From Bradyrhizobium retamae (lineage in GTDB: Bacteria > Pseudomonadota > Alphaproteobacteria > Rhizobiales > Xanthobacteraceae), in contig NZ_LLYA01000057.1 in NCBI RefSeq assembly GCF_001440415.1, positions 62,001 to 126,000 of the forward strand: a stretch of DNA of 64,000 nt, read 5' to 3'. A program made the position numbers and the translations under genes. The notes beneath the pieces are model-generated. The model was not told the DNA's origin, made no database searches, and saw only the letters and a list, made by a program, of their open reading frames with translations. Positions 23,593-34,386 of the stretch are shown here, one piece after another; positions within the stretch are counted from its first letter, which is position 1; every line of letters begins with the position of its first letter.

Positions 23593-23617
23593 TTTCCCGG
23601 AAATTACGGGGCTATGA

Positions 23618-24973
23618 TCAGTTCGCCGCCTTGGCTGGCTTGTCGACTGCCGCCTTGTCGCCGGTCGCCGGTGCGCTGCTTGCCGTCGACTTGATGCCGT
23701 GCAGCAGGTCGGCGGCGGTCTTCAGCGCCTTATCGTCCTTGGCGTCGGGCGGCACGTAGGATTGCGAGCCGGTCTTCTCGTCGCCGTCGGTCTTCAAATG
23801 GCCACGCAGCGAGGCCTCACCCTTGGTGTCGGTGCGCGCCTTCAATTCGTCCGGCACGTCCTGCAGCACCTCGATATCGGGCACGATGCCCTTGGCCTGG
23901 ATCGACTTGCCCGACGGCGTGAAGTAGCGCGCGGTGGTGAGGCGCAGCGCGCCGTTGCCGCTGCCGAGCGGGATGATGGTCTGCACCGAGCCCTTGCCGA
24001 ATGAGCGCGTGCCGACAAGCGTCGCGCGCTTGTGGTCCTGCAGCGCGCCGGCGACGATCTCGGAAGCCGAAGCCGAGCCGCCGTTGACCAGCACGATGAT
24101 CGGCTTGCCCTTGGTCAGGTCGCCCGAATGGGCGGCGCGGCGCTGGGTTTCCTCAGCGTTGCGGCCACGGGTCGAAACGATCTCGCCGCGCTCCAGGAAT
24201 GCGTCGGAAACGGTGACCGCTTCCTCCAGCAGGCCGCCGGGATTATTGCGCAGGTCGATGATGTAGCCCTTCAGCTTGTCGCCGATCTGGTTCGAGAGGT
24301 TGCCGATCTCGCGCTTCAGGCCTTCGGTGGTCTGTTCATTGAAGGTGGTGACGCGGATATAAGCGATGTCGTCCTGTTCGACGCGCGCACGGACGGAGCG
24401 GACCCGGATGTTGTCGCGCACCAGCGTCACTTCGATCGGAACGTCCTGGCCCTTGCGGATGATCTTGAGACGGATCTTTGTGTTGACCGGTCCGCGCATC
24501 TTCTCGACCGCCTGGTTGAGGGTGAGACCCTGCACGGCTTCGTCGTCGAGATTGGTGATGATGTCGTTGGCCATGATGCCGGCCTTCGACGCCGGCGTGT
24601 CGTCGATCGGCGAGACGACCTTGATCAGCCCATCTTCCATCGTGACCTCGATGCCGAGCCCGCCGAATTCACCGCGGGTCTGCACCTGCATGTCGCGGAA
24701 GCTCTTGGCGTCCATGTAGCTGGAATGCGGATCGAGTCCGGTCAGCATGCCCGAGATCGCCGATTCGACCAGCTTGGAGTCGTCGGGCTTCTCGACATAG
24801 TCGCTGCGCACGCGCTCGAACACGTCGCCGAACAAATTGAGCTGGCGGTAGGTGTCCGACGTCGCAGCACGCGCACTCGATCCCATCAGCACGGAACGAG
24901 GCTGCGTGACGAAGAGCGTCAAAGCCGCACCGGTGGCGGCGCTGAGAAGAATTACAGAAGTCTTGCGCATCAT
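23618..24973 (-). CDS. ctpA: Carboxy-terminal processing protease (S41 family)
   Basis: Periplasmic serine protease with a Ser/Lys dyad; family members trim envelope proteins and murein hydrolases. 451 residues: signal peptide or anchor (about 1-38), helical N-terminal domain, PDZ (about 90-175, GIEVTMEDGLIKVVSPIDD), and the S41 core. The core has the nucleophile in NGGSASASEIVAGAL (about residue 310) and the lysine in RSFGKGSVQT. The C terminus is Ala/Lys-rich and disordered. The start overlaps the upstream envC-like gene by four bases (24,970-24,973), so the two are translationally coupled and likely act on the same process. Confidence 0.93.
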   Translation of the reverse strand: MMRKTSVILLSAATGAALTLFVTQPRSVLMGSSARAATSDTYRQLNLFGDVFERVRSDYVEKPDDSKLVESAISGMLTGLDPHSSYMDAKSFRDMQVQTRGEFGGLGIEVTMEDGLIKVVSPIDDTPASKAGIMANDIITNLDDEAVQGLTLNQAVEKMRGPVNTKIRLKIIRKGQDVPIEVTLVRDNIRVRSVRARVEQDDIAYIRVTTFNEQTTEGLKREIGNLSNQIGDKLKGYIIDLRNNPGGLLEEAVTVSDAFLERGEIVSTRGRNAEETQRRAAHSGDLTKGKPIIVLVNGGSASASEIVAGALQDHKRATLVGTRSFGKGSVQTIIPLGSGNGALRLTTARYFTPSGKSIQAKGIVPDIEVLQDVPDELKARTDTKGEASLRGHLKTDGDEKTGSQSYVPPDAKDDKALKTAADLLHGIKSTASSAPATGDKAAVDKPAKAAN

Positions 24974-26349
24974 CCGCGAACCTTTTCGCCTTCACTTGCG
25001 GCCCACCATGGGCCAGAGTCAATTGGAGTGCCGTCCTTGCGGAACTCGACATAGAGCACCGGCTGGCTCGCGGTCGTCGCGAGAATGGATGCGACTTGGG
25101 ACGTCGTTCCCATGGTCGCGACCGGCTCTCCCGTAAGTACAAACTGGCCGATGTTTACCGAAATGCGCTCCATCCCGGCGATCAGGACATGATACCCGCC
25201 CCCGGCATTAAGGATCAAGAGTTGTCCGTAGCTGCGGAAGGGTCCGGCATAAACAACCCAGCCGTCACACGGTGTTGTGACCTGAGCTCCGGCGCGTGTC
25301 GCCAAAGAAATGCCTTTTTCCACGCCACCCGCGCCATCGGAACCGCCAAAATTGCGAATCTTGCGGCCATTGACCGGCAAGGCGAACAGCCCCTTGGCGG
25401 AGGCAAAGGCGATCGCCGGGCTCAGCCGGGCGGGGTCTTTCAATGCTCCCAGATTGGGCTTGCCGCTCGGGGCAGCCGGGGTGCCCTGCAGGCTGGCGGT
25501 TGCGGCCGCCTTGGCGGCGCTCTTCAAATCTTGCTCCATTTTCGCGATCAGGCCTTGCAGACCGTCGACCTGCCTTGACAGGTTGATGGCGCGTGCGCCT
25601 TCGGCCTCCATGTCCTTTTCGATCGCGCTCTGCTTGCGCTGTCGTTCTTCCACCAGCGCAGCCAGTCTGACAGAATCGTCCTGCAACCTGTCGCGGTCCC
25701 GGGCCAGCACGTCGCGCTCGGTGGCGATGGTCTTGCGCAAGTTCACCAACTCGCCGAGATCGGTAGCGAGTTTCTCCGCACGTCCGCGCAGTTCGGGGAC
25801 GACCGATCCGAGCAGCATGGCGGTGCGCAGCGATTGCAGCGCGTCCTCGGGCCTGACCAGCAGTGCGGGCGGGGTGCGCCGTCCGGCACGCTGCAAGGCG
25901 GCCAGCACCTCGACGATTTCGGCGCGCCGTGAATCGAGCGAAGCGCGGATCTGCTGCTCGCGGACATCGAGCGGGCGCAGCCGCCCCTCGGTCTCGCCGA
26001 TGCGTGTCTCGACGTTGCGAACCTGGGTGGCGATGTCGATCAGTTGCTGGTTGAGCTTGGAGCGGTCCTGTCCGATCGCCGCGATATCGGCCTTCAGCTT
26101 TTGTTGCAGCTCGGCCGCCTTGCGCTGCTGCTCGCGTGTGGCCTCCAGTTCCTGCTCGCGCTGCTTGATGGCATCGGGGGAAACGGCGGTCGCTTGCTGC
26201 GCGGTCGCCGAGGATTGCGCGACCGCCGGCGAAAGCGACGTCACGGCAAGGCTTGCGGACAGCAGGATCAGGGGAAGTGAGACGGCTGACATCAGCGCGC
26301 CGCGCTCGGCGGTGCCAGGGTAGGAATGAATGTTCCGCGTTGAGTGCAT
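24970..26349 (-). CDS. EnvC-like murein hydrolase activator (degenerate M23/LytM domain)
   Basis: 459 residues: signal peptide (about 20-45), a long coiled-coil region (about 50-285, rich in Glu/Gln/Arg/Leu), and a C-terminal LytM-like domain (about 330-455; GISLATRAGAQVTTPCDGWV, YGQLLILNAGGGYHVLIAG). The zinc ligands of active M23 peptidases are missing: no HxxxD after the first strand and no HxH in the last. This argues for an activator of amidases, like EnvC, and not a peptidase. ATG 26,349 is used here; ATG 26,292 is also possible. It is coupled to ctpA by a four-base overlap. Confidence 0.85.
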   Translation of the reverse strand: MHSTRNIHSYPGTAERGALMSAVSLPLILLSASLAVTSLSPAVAQSSATAQQATAVSPDAIKQREQELEATREQQRKAAELQQKLKADIAAIGQDRSKLNQQLIDIATQVRNVETRIGETEGRLRPLDVREQQIRASLDSRRAEIVEVLAALQRAGRRTPPALLVRPEDALQSLRTAMLLGSVVPELRGRAEKLATDLGELVNLRKTIATERDVLARDRDRLQDDSVRLAALVEERQRKQSAIEKDMEAEGARAINLSRQVDGLQGLIAKMEQDLKSAAKAAATASLQGTPAAPSGKPNLGALKDPARLSPAIAFASAKGLFALPVNGRKIRNFGGSDGAGGVEKGISLATRAGAQVTTPCDGWVVYAGPFRSYGQLLILNAGGGYHVLIAGMERISVNIGQFVLTGEPVATMGTTSQVASILATTASQPVLYVEFRKDGTPIDSGPWWAASEGEKVRG

Positions 26350-26389
26350 CCGGCCTATTCAGTGTTCTCTGTATTCACGTCACCGTGCC

Positions 26390-26872
26390 TTACGCGCGGT
26401 GGTACGGGTGGCCGGCCAGAATGGTGGCGGCCCGATAAATCTGTTCAAGAAGCATGACGCGAACCATTTGATGCGGCCAGGTCGCCGAGCCGAACGCAAT
26501 GCGTAATTTAGCCTTGCGCTGCAAATCGGGCGAAAGTCCGTCCGCGCCACCGATGGCGAAAATTGTGTTGGCGATCCCTTCATCCCGCCAATCGCCGAGT
26601 TGCCGGGCGAAGGTCGCGCTATCGATGTTCCTGCCGTGCTCGTCCAGCGCCACCAGCATGGATTTTTCCGGTATCGCCGCCGAAATCGCGGCGGCCTCCT
26701 CCGATATCCGGGTCGCAGTGTCGCGCGCGCGGCTTTCGGGAATTTCATGGACCGAAAGCCCGCGAAAACCGAGCTTGCGGCCGATGTCCTCGAAGCGCTC
26801 GCGGTAGCGTTCGGCCAGCTCCTGCTCGGGGCCCTGCTTCAGCCGGCCTATTGAAACCACGACGAGGCGCAT
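26390..26872 (-). CDS. rlmH: 23S rRNA (pseudouridine1915-N3)-methyltransferase
   Basis: SPOUT-family methyltransferase that modifies helix 69 of 23S rRNA on assembled ribosomes. 160 residues from ATG 26,872 (MRLVVVSIGRLKQGPEQELA); the upstream 19 codons are not conserved-looking. The knot motifs are visible as FAIGGADGLSPD (about 105-116) and the C-terminal LLEQIYRAATILAGHPYHR. Located between rsfS and the envC-like gene, the usual order. Confidence 0.93.
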   Translation of the reverse strand: MRLVVVSIGRLKQGPEQELAERYRERFEDIGRKLGFRGLSVHEIPESRARDTATRISEEAAAISAAIPEKSMLVALDEHGRNIDSATFARQLGDWRDEGIANTIFAIGGADGLSPDLQRKAKLRIAFGSATWPHQMVRVMLLEQIYRAATILAGHPYHRA

Positions 26873-26967
26873 GAATGCTGTTTCTGGCGTGCACTTTCCG
26901 GCACACGCGCTTTTCGCGCGCGCTGGCAAACTACATGCGCCCTAGCCGATTCGCATCGGCCGAGGTT

Positions 26968-27417
26968 TCAGATCGCTGCCGCCGCCGGGTTTTGCGTCCA
27001 CAACCTTTCAAGATTGTAGAATTCGCGCACCTCGGGTCTGAACACGTGCACGACCACATCGCCGGAATCGATCAGCACCCAGTCGCAATTGGGCAAGCCC
27101 TCGACATGGATGTTCTTGATGCCGGTTTCCTTCAGGGCTTTCGTGACGTTTTCCGCGATCGCGCCGACATGCCGGTTGGCCCGGCCTGACGTGACGATCA
27201 TGTAGTCGGAAAAGGCGGATTTGCCGCGAAGGTCGATGGTGATCGTTTCTTCCGCCTTCATATCGTCGAGGCGGGAGAGGATCATATTCAGCGTCTTGTC
27301 GGCGTCGGGTTGCGCCTTCAAGGCTGCAGCTTGCGTCGATGTTTTACCCGTGTTCTTGGCGGACTTGCCAGAAGTCTTGCTAGTTGCCTTGGGTAAAGCA
27401 GACTTGGACTTGGACAA
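26968..27417 (-). CDS. rsfS: Ribosomal silencing factor RsfS (Iojap/YbeB)
   Basis: Binds L14 and blocks joining of ribosomal subunits under starvation. The conserved domain begins about residue 40 (ADKTLNMILSRLDDMKAEE), with DLRGKSAFSDYMIVTSGRA, EGLPNCDWVLIDSGDVVVHVF and REFYNLERLW. The first 40 residues are a Lys/Ser/Thr-rich extension. The only upstream start is TTG 27,417 without a good ribosome-binding site, so the exact start is uncertain. Gene order nadD-rsfS-rlmH is the standard one. Confidence 0.9.
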   Translation of the reverse strand: MSKSKSALPKATSKTSGKSAKNTGKTSTQAAALKAQPDADKTLNMILSRLDDMKAEETITIDLRGKSAFSDYMIVTSGRANRHVGAIAENVTKALKETGIKNIHVEGLPNCDWVLIDSGDVVVHVFRPEVREFYNLERLWTQNPAAAAI

Positions 27418-27539
27418 TACAGATGTGGCCAGGGACCATTCCTTTCACTGTATCGCGAACGCCGAATCCCGACGTCCGCGGACCATATTAGGCATGTGGG
27501 GTTAATGGTTTCAATATTCCAGTGGCCCCACCCGCCGGT

Positions 27540-28196
27540 TCAGACCGAACTGTCACTTCTTTTTGCCTTCCAGCTCCCGTCGGAGTTCCGCAGGCCGGTC
27601 GACGACAGGTTCAGTTTCATGCCGGTAAGGAAAACCCAGGCCGGCGCCTGCTGATCCGCTAGCCGGGCAGCCTGATTCTCGGGCAACCTATACCGCGCCA
27701 GCGCCTGGGCAGAAGGCGCGGCGAGCGCCCGGAAACTCTGCGGCGGACGGTCGATCACGGCGAGCGGCACCTCGGCGGCGATGCGCCGCCAATCCTTCCA
27801 GCGATGGAACTGCGCGAGATTGTCGGCGCCCATGATCCAGACGAAGCGCGCGCCGGAAACGCGGCGGCGCAAATGAATGATCGTATCGACAGTGTACCTG
27901 GTGCCGATGACAGCTTCGAGACAACTGATATCGATGCGCGGATCGTCGGCGACGTCGCGCGCGGCACTCGCCCGGTCGCCAAGGCCGTGCAGCCGGCCGG
28001 TATCCTTGAGCGGATTGCCGGGGGTCAGCAGCCACCAAACGCGATCGAGCTTCAAGCGCTTCAGCGCAAACAGGCTGATGGCACGATGCGCCGCGTGCGG
28101 CGGATTGAATGAGCCGCCGAGCAGGCCGACGCGCATGCCATTGGTATGGAAGGGAATGGCTTGCGCGGCGGATTGCAACTTCATCGTACGGGTCAC
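27540..28196 (-). CDS. nadD: Nicotinate-nucleotide adenylyltransferase
   Basis: Joins nicotinate mononucleotide and ATP to deamido-NAD in NAD synthesis. 218 residues; [14 protein letters not shown] (about 24-37) is the nucleotidyltransferase HxGH region, [28 protein letters not shown] and the C-terminal LSSTGLR (usually ISSTxIR) are family motifs. Start ATG 28,196 or the nearby ATG 28,184. It lies 19 bp after proA. Confidence 0.92.
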   Translation of the reverse strand: MTRTMKLQSAAQAIPFHTNGMRVGLLGGSFNPPHAAHRAISLFALKRLKLDRVWWLLTPGNPLKDTGRLHGLGDRASAARDVADDPRIDISCLEAVIGTRYTVDTIIHLRRRVSGARFVWIMGADNLAQFHRWKDWRRIAAEVPLAVIDRPPQSFRALAAPSAQALARYRLPENQAARLADQQAPAWVFLTGMKLNLSSTGLRNSDGSWKAKRSDSSV

Positions 28197-28215
28197 CGCG
28201 GGCGCGGGCTGGCGG

Positions 28216-29508
28216 TCACGGCCGCGTCTGCCCGGTGCCGCGAACGCGGTATTTGAAGCTGGTCAGTTGCTCGGCTCCAACCGGCCCGCGGGCGTGGAAT
28301 TTGCCGGTGGCAATCCCGATCTCCGCGCCGAAGCCGAACTCGCCGCCGTCGGCGAACTGCGTGGAAGCATTATGCAGCACGATCGCCGAATCGACCTCCC
28401 TGAGGAATTTCTCGGCCGCCTTGGCATCCTCGGCCACGATCGCATCGGTGTGGCGTGAGCCGTGGTTTCGGATGTGCGTGATTGCCCCGTCAACGCCGTC
28501 GACGACACGCGCGGCGATGATGGCATCGAGATACTCGGTATCCCAGTCATCGTCGGACGCCGGCTTCACCCGCGCGTCGACCTTCTGCACGGCGTCGTCG
28601 CCGCGCACCTCGCAGCCGGATTCGATCAGCATCTCGATCAGCGGCTTCAGACTGGCGGCGGCGCCTGCGCGATCGACCAGCAGCGTCTCGGCGGCGCCGC
28701 AGACGCCGGTCCGGCGCATCTTGGCGTTCAACACGATCGACTTGGCCATATCGAGATTGGCAGTGCGGTCGACATAGACGTGGTTGACGCCTTCGAGATG
28801 CGCAAACACCGGCACGCGCGCTTCCGCTTCAACCCGCGCCACCAAGCTCTTGCCGCCGCGCGGCACGATGACGTCGATGCCGCCGTTCATGCCTGACAGC
28901 ATCAGCCCGACCGCTGCGCGGTCGCGTGTCGGCACCAGCGTGATCGCGGCTTCCGGCAGGCCGGCCTCACGCAGGCCCTGTATCAGGGCTTCGTGAATCG
29001 CTCGGCAGGAGCGGAAGCTGTCGGAGCCGCCGCGCAGGATCACCGCATTGCCGGACTTCAGGCACAGCACGCCGGCGTCGGCGGCGACATTGGGGCGGCT
29101 CTCGAAGATCACGCCGATCACGCCGAGCGGCACGCGCACCCGCTCGATGGTCATGCCGTTCGGCCGCTGCCAGCTTTCGGTGACGGCGCCCACCGGATCG
29201 GGGATGCCGCGCACGGTCGCAACGCCATCGGCCATCGCGTCGATGCGCGCCGGCGTCAGTGTCAGGCGGTCGATGAAGGCCGAGGTCGCGCCTGCGGCGC
29301 TGACTTCCGCGACGTCCTCGGCATTGGCCGCGAGGATCTTTGCCGCGTTGGCGCGGATCGCCCGCTCGATCGCCTCCAGCGCCCGGTTCTTCTGCTCCGG
29401 CGGCGCCAGCGCCAGCATCCGCGCGGCGTCGCGCGCATGGGAGGCGAGGTCGGTCATCAAAGCGGGCAGATCGGCGTTACCGTCGATAGCCTTGAGCGGC
29501 GCGGTCAT
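28216..29508 (-). CDS. proA: Gamma-glutamyl phosphate reductase
   Basis: Second step of proline synthesis: reduces glutamyl-5-phosphate to the semialdehyde with NADPH. About 430 residues from ATG 29,508 ([11 protein letters not shown]); a longer frame reaches 29,547. The aldehyde dehydrogenase fold carries the catalytic cysteine in [11 protein letters not shown] (about residue 285), [15 protein letters not shown] and [15 protein letters not shown]. It is downstream of proB with a 116-bp gap that could carry its own promoter. Confidence 0.94.
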   Translation of the reverse strand: MTAPLKAIDGNADLPALMTDLASHARDAARMLALAPPEQKNRALEAIERAIRANAAKILAANAEDVAEVSAAGATSAFIDRLTLTPARIDAMADGVATVRGIPDPVGAVTESWQRPNGMTIERVRVPLGVIGVIFESRPNVAADAGVLCLKSGNAVILRGGSDSFRSCRAIHEALIQGLREAGLPEAAITLVPTRDRAAVGLMLSGMNGGIDVIVPRGGKSLVARVEAEARVPVFAHLEGVNHVYVDRTANLDMAKSIVLNAKMRRTGVCGAAETLLVDRAGAAASLKPLIEMLIESGCEVRGDDAVQKVDARVKPASDDDWDTEYLDAIIAARVVDGVDGAITHIRNHGSRHTDAIVAEDAKAAEKFLREVDSAIVLHNASTQFADGGEFGFGAEIGIATGKFHARGPVGAEQLTSFKYRVRGTGQTRP

Positions 29509-29624
29509 CGGAGGTCTCGGGTCTGAGTTAAGGCCATGGCCTAGCACGAAAATCCCGCTGTTGCGAGGTCCGGGACCGGCATGGCTGGCTGGCGATATCG
29601 GAAACAGGCAGCTCGGCCAGTGGC

Positions 29625-30767
29625 CTACTTGGCCGGAATTGCCCCGGCCGGACCCACCACCAGATCGTCGCGGTGGATCATCTCAGCGCGACCGCTGATG
29701 CCAAGGATTGCCATCACGTCCGGCGAGGAGCGGCCCTTGATCTTCTCCGCATCCTCGGCGTCGTAGGCGACGAGGCCGCGGCCTATCTCGTGGGTGTCGG
29801 GGCCGCGCACCACCACTGCGTCGCCGCGGGCGAACTGGCCCTCGATCCGGATCACGCCGGCCGGCAGCAGGCTTTTTCCCGCGCGGAGCGCTGCGACCGC
29901 GCCGGCGTCGATGGTCAGCGTGCCCTTCGGCTCCAGCGAGCCCGCGATCCAGCGTTTTCGCGCGGTGATGGGATTGGCCGGCGTCAGGAACCAGGTGCAG
30001 CGTCCGCCGTCTGATATTGCCCGCAGCGGATGCTCGATCTTGCCTGACGCGATCAGCATATGCGTACCTGATGTCGTCGCGATTTTCGCCGCCTCGATTT
30101 TGGTGAACATGCCACCGCGCGACAGTTCGGATTCGGCGGCGCCCGCCATGCCCTCGATCTCCGAGGTGACGGACTCGACGATCGGAATCAGCTTTGCGTT
30201 GGGATTGGCGCCGGGCGGCGCGTCATAGAGCCCGTCGATATCGGACAACAGAATCAGCAGATCGGCGCTCGTCATGGTGGCAACGCGCGCGGCAAGACGG
30301 TCATTGTCGCCGTAGCGGATCTCGTTGGTGGCGACCGTGTCGTTCTCGTTGATCACGGGTACTGCGCGCCACTCCAGCAGTTTTGCGATGGTCGAGCGTG
30401 CGTTCAGATAACGGCGGCGCTCCTCGGTGTCCTGCAGTGTCACCAGGATCTGCCCGGCGCCGATGCCATGAGCGCCGAGTACTTCCGACCATATCCGCGC
30501 CAGCGCGATCTGCCCGACGGCGGCAGCGCCCTGGCTTTCTTCCAGCTTCAGTGGGCCACGCGGCAATTTCAACCGGCTGCGTCCGAGCGCGATCGAGCCT
30601 GACGAGACGACGAGAACATCGCGGCCCTCGCCGTGCAGCTTGGCGATATCGGCGGCCAGCGCCGACAGCCATGCCGAACGGACTTCGCCAGCATTGGAGT
30701 CGATCAGCAGCGAGGAGCCGACCTTGACGACGATGCGGCGGAAGTTTTTGAGCGCGGGGCGTTTCAT
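29625..30767 (-). CDS. proB: Glutamate 5-kinase with PUA domain
   Basis: First, feedback-controlled step of proline synthesis: phosphorylates glutamate. 380 residues: amino acid kinase domain (about 10-260) with [36 protein letters not shown] and the sugar-kinase-like [13 protein letters not shown], then a C-terminal PUA domain (about 275-370). ATG 30,767 gives a standard N terminus. It lies 90 bp after obgE on the same strand. Confidence 0.95.
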   Translation of the reverse strand: MKRPALKNFRRIVVKVGSSLLIDSNAGEVRSAWLSALAADIAKLHGEGRDVLVVSSGSIALGRSRLKLPRGPLKLEESQGAAAVGQIALARIWSEVLGAHGIGAGQILVTLQDTEERRRYLNARSTIAKLLEWRAVPVINENDTVATNEIRYGDNDRLAARVATMTSADLLILLSDIDGLYDAPPGANPNAKLIPIVESVTSEIEGMAGAAESELSRGGMFTKIEAAKIATTSGTHMLIASGKIEHPLRAISDGGRCTWFLTPANPITARKRWIAGSLEPKGTLTIDAGAVAALRAGKSLLPAGVIRIEGQFARGDAVVVRGPDTHEIGRGLVAYDAEDAEKIKGRSSPDVMAILGISGRAEMIHRDDLVVGPAGAIPAK

Positions 30768-30857
30768 GATGCGGTCGGGTGATGCGGATGGTCGGAAGCA
30801 ATACGCGCCAGTCCCCTGATTTGGAAGTGGCGCGGCCGCGGGAAGGCTAACTTTGTA

Positions 30858-31922
<1,065 letters not shown>

Positions 31923-32013
31923 TTAGGGCAGAGGCCCCCGCGCGGCAACCCTCAAGGCTCGCAACATTGACGAAAAGCCTTAATTTTCGGGCCTTTTCGG
32001 AACCGGAAGCCTC

Positions 32014-32496
32014 CTATGAGGCCGGTCGCCGGCGAACCAGAAATTTCTGCATTCCCTCCAGCACGAGCTCCTTGCGCTGGTTGAACACGGTCGAGCGCAG
32101 CGTCACGACGCCGGTGGCGCGGCCGGGCGTGAGCTCGGTCACTTCCAGCGCGGGATAGAGCGTGTCGCCGGCATAGACCGGTTTCAGGAACTTGCTCGAT
32201 TGCTCGAGGAAGCCGACCAGCGATTCCTCGACGAGATAGGGAAACAGGCCTGCACCCGGCGCGGTGTGGACCAGGGTTTGGAAGCCATGCGCGAGCAGGT
32301 CCGGCATGCCGCGGGCGCGGCAATATTCGACATCATAGTGGATCGGATGGGTGTCGCCGCTCGCGGTCTGGAACGCGGCGAACACCGCCGACGTCTGGGT
32401 CCGGCTAGGAATCACGAAGCGTTCGCCGAGCACAAAATCCTCGAACCAGCGCTGTTCGCTCACCATGCGATGCTGGACGGGGTCGAACGCGCTCAT
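32014..32496 (-). CDS. MaoC family dehydratase
   Basis: 160 residues from ATG 32,496 (MSAFDPVQHRMVSEQRWFEDF). Single hot-dog fold with the hydratase 2 motif: the Asp/His pair in SGDTHPIHYDVEY (about 46-58) and the GMPDLLAHGFQTL segment. Members hydrate enoyl-CoA esters, but the substrate cannot be read from sequence. The open frame continues to 33,171, though that stretch is low-complexity and overlaps the DMT gene on the other strand. Confidence 0.85.
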   Translation of the reverse strand: MSAFDPVQHRMVSEQRWFEDFVLGERFVIPSRTQTSAVFAAFQTASGDTHPIHYDVEYCRARGMPDLLAHGFQTLVHTAPGAGLFPYLVEESLVGFLEQSSKFLKPVYAGDTLYPALEVTELTPGRATGVVTLRSTVFNQRKELVLEGMQKFLVRRRPAS

Positions 32497-32570
32497 CTCG
32501 GATTTCCTGCCGTTTTGGAGCGATACCGGTACCGCAGCGATGTGGCTGCGGCAATCGATCCGTCTCAATT

Positions 32571-32690
32571 GGTTGTACCCGGGCAATAGCGCGAAGCGCG
32601 TCTTCGCGCTAAAGGTCCCCGGGCATCCGCGTCTCGACAACGTGGCTAGCACCAAAAGTGGATGGCCGGACGCGCTGGCCATGACGAAGA
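32571..32690. repeat. Intergenic repeat related to the sucA-sucB element
   Basis: The divergent gap carries the units CCCGGGCAATAGCG, a strong inner hairpin (GCGCGAAGCGC.../GCGCTA), CCCCGGGCATCCGCGTCT and GTGGATGGCCGGACGC, in the same order as in 1946-2065. It is therefore a second, more diverged copy of the same family. Confidence 0.55.
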
Positions 32691-32709
32691 GCAACAAGCA
32701 GGAAACGTC

Positions 32710-33624
32710 ATGAGCCTGTTCGGCAAGATCTCGACCTATGACGAGCGCTCCGCACGCCTGGCCGGCATTGGATTGATGCTGCTGTCGATCTTCATGTTCT
32801 CGTTCGGCGATGCGCTTGGGAAATACATGGTCGCGACCTATTCGGTCGGGCAGTTGCTGTGGCTGCGCGCCTGCGCGGCGCTGCTGGTGCTGTTGCCGGT
32901 GATCTGGAAGCAGCGCGCCGAGTTCTCGCGCCTCGAGCGGCCGTGGCTGCAGCTGTTGCGCGTGACGCTCTCGACGCTCGAAGTCGCGGCGTTCTTTCTC
33001 GCCACCGTCTATCTGCCCCTTGCCGACGTCATCACCTATTATCTGGCCTCGCCGATTTTCGTCACCGCGCTTTCCGGCATCGTGCTCGGCGAGCGGGTCG
33101 GCTGGCGGCGCTGGACCGCGATCCTGGTTGGATTCTGCGGTGTCCTGATTGCGCTGCGCCCGTCCACGCAAACAGTAAGCTGGCCGGCGATGATCGCGCT
33201 CGGCGGCAGCCTGTCGTTCGCGTTGCTGATGCTGATCACACGCTCGCTGCGAGAGACGCCGGATATCGTCCTGACCACGTCGCAGTTCGGCGGCACGTTC
33301 CTGCTCGGCGCGCTGATGTCGCCGATCGGCTGGGTGACGCCGAGCGTCGGCAGTCTCGGCCTGTTTGCCGCGGCGGGCGTGGTTTCGGTCGTTGCACTCT
33401 TGTGCATCAACCGGTCGCTGAAACTTGCGCCGGCCAGCGTCGTGGTGCCGTATCAGTATTCGATGATCGTGTGGGCGGTGATCTTCGGCTTCGTCGTGTG
33501 GGGTGACGTGCCGTCAATCTCGACCCTCATCGGCGCTGCCATCATCATCGGCGCGGGCATCTATATCTTCCTGCGAGAACAGAAGCTCGGGCGCGAAGAA
33601 GCGGTGGTCAATCCGCCGGCGTGA
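32710..33624 (+). CDS. EamA/DMT-family transporter
   Basis: Inner-membrane exporter-type protein with two EamA repeats, about 304 residues from ATG 32,710 (MSLFGKISTYDERSARLAG). About ten hydrophobic helices. The first EamA repeat covers about 17-142 and the second about 155-290. The segment VSVVALLCINRSLKLAPASV and the YQYSMIVWAVIFGF end are typical of the family. Substrates in this superfamily range widely, so none is assigned. A ribosome-binding-like AGGAAA precedes the ATG; the open frame to 32,662 is extra. Confidence 0.85.
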   Translation: MSLFGKISTYDERSARLAGIGLMLLSIFMFSFGDALGKYMVATYSVGQLLWLRACAALLVLLPVIWKQRAEFSRLERPWLQLLRVTLSTLEVAAFFLATVYLPLADVITYYLASPIFVTALSGIVLGERVGWRRWTAILVGFCGVLIALRPSTQTVSWPAMIALGGSLSFALLMLITRSLRETPDIVLTTSQFGGTFLLGALMSPIGWVTPSVGSLGLFAAAGVVSVVALLCINRSLKLAPASVVVPYQYSMIVWAVIFGFVVWGDVPSISTLIGAAIIIGAGIYIFLREQKLGREEAVVNPPA

Positions 33625-33634
33625 GCCTTTGCCA

Positions 33635-33653
33635 CCTCCCCCTCCAGGGGAGG
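33635..33653. repeat. Small C-rich/G-rich hairpin repeat
   Basis: CCTCCCC (33,635-33,641), 5-base loop, GGGGAGG (33,647-33,653), in the 36-bp gap between the convergent DMT and GNAT genes. The same motif follows priA and rpmA. Possibly a shared terminator for both genes. Confidence 0.5.
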
Positions 33654-33660
33654 GTAAGAT

Positions 33661-34263
33661 TCACCGCTCCCTTCGCGTCGACGATCCCCAGTTCTTCAGC
33701 GATGCCCACACGCTGCGTGTCAGGCGGAAGCGGTCGACCGGGGTCGAGCATCCCAGCGCTTCGAAGCGGTGCAACTCGACGCCGCTCCACTGGAAGCCGC
33801 ATTTCTCCAGGATGTTTCGCGACGCCGGGTTGGCGACGCGGGCGCCCGAAATGAGATGTTCGGCATCGAACTCCTCGAAGAAAAAATCGATCACGGCGCG
33901 TGCGGCTTCGGTGCCGAAGCCCTGGCCCCAATGCGCCACGCCAAGCCAGTAGCCGAGTTCCGGTGCATCCGGGTCGGTGCGGTCGATGCCGACCATGCCG
34001 ACCGGCGAATAGTTGTGTTCGATCAGAAACACCGTCTCGCTGTTATCGGTGGCATTCGCCCGCACGAACTCGACCGCATGGTCCTGCAGGTAGGGATGCG
34101 GCAGCCTGCGAGTGTTTTCCGCAATGCGGCGATCATTGGCGAGACGCGCAATCGCTTTTACGTCCGCGAGCGTCGGCCGGCGCAGTGTCAGCCGTTCGGT
34201 CTCGAGGACGCAGCTACTCGTCTGACGCAGCGTCGGGGTCTGGATCGGGATGTCCTGCAACAT
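33661..34263 (-). CDS. GNAT N-acetyltransferase (RimJ/RimL-like)
   Basis: 200 residues with the Acetyltransf_3 layout: LETERLTLRRPTLADVKAI at about 21-39, core strand VGMVGIDRT, the acetyl-CoA-binding stretch LGYWLGVAHWGQGFGTEAAR (about 107-126) and SRNILEKCGFQ near the end. Such proteins acetylate N termini of ribosomal proteins or small amines; the substrate here is unknown. Convergent with the DMT gene, downstream of rpmA after a terminator. Confidence 0.85.
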   Translation of the reverse strand: MLQDIPIQTPTLRQTSSCVLETERLTLRRPTLADVKAIARLANDRRIAENTRRLPHPYLQDHAVEFVRANATDNSETVFLIEHNYSPVGMVGIDRTDPDAPELGYWLGVAHWGQGFGTEAARAVIDFFFEEFDAEHLISGARVANPASRNILEKCGFQWSGVELHRFEALGCSTPVDRFRLTRSVWASLKNWGSSTRRER

Positions 34264-34295
34264 GTCGGGCTCCTGATTGCGAATATGCGCAAATT

Positions 34296-34324
34296 AAAAG
34301 GGGAGGCCGGTTTCCCGCCTCCCC
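34296..34324 (-). terminator. rpmA: Rho-independent terminator after rplU-rpmA
   Basis: Minus strand GGGGAGG (34,318-34,324), 11-base loop, CCTCCCC (34,300-34,306), then UUUUAAUUUG. It stands 63 bases after the rpmA stop and just before the GNAT start, so it separates the ribosomal operon from the next gene. Confidence 0.75.
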
Positions 34325-34386
34325 TGGAGCCCATTTCGACTCCGCCGGTTCAACAGGATCCGGCAGACTCGAATTTTGTCCACCGT

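Noticed and set aside
32497-33171. N-terminal extension of the MaoC frame
   Set aside because: Low-complexity Gln/Arg-rich translation overlapping the DMT gene on the other strand; MaoC proteins start near 32,496.
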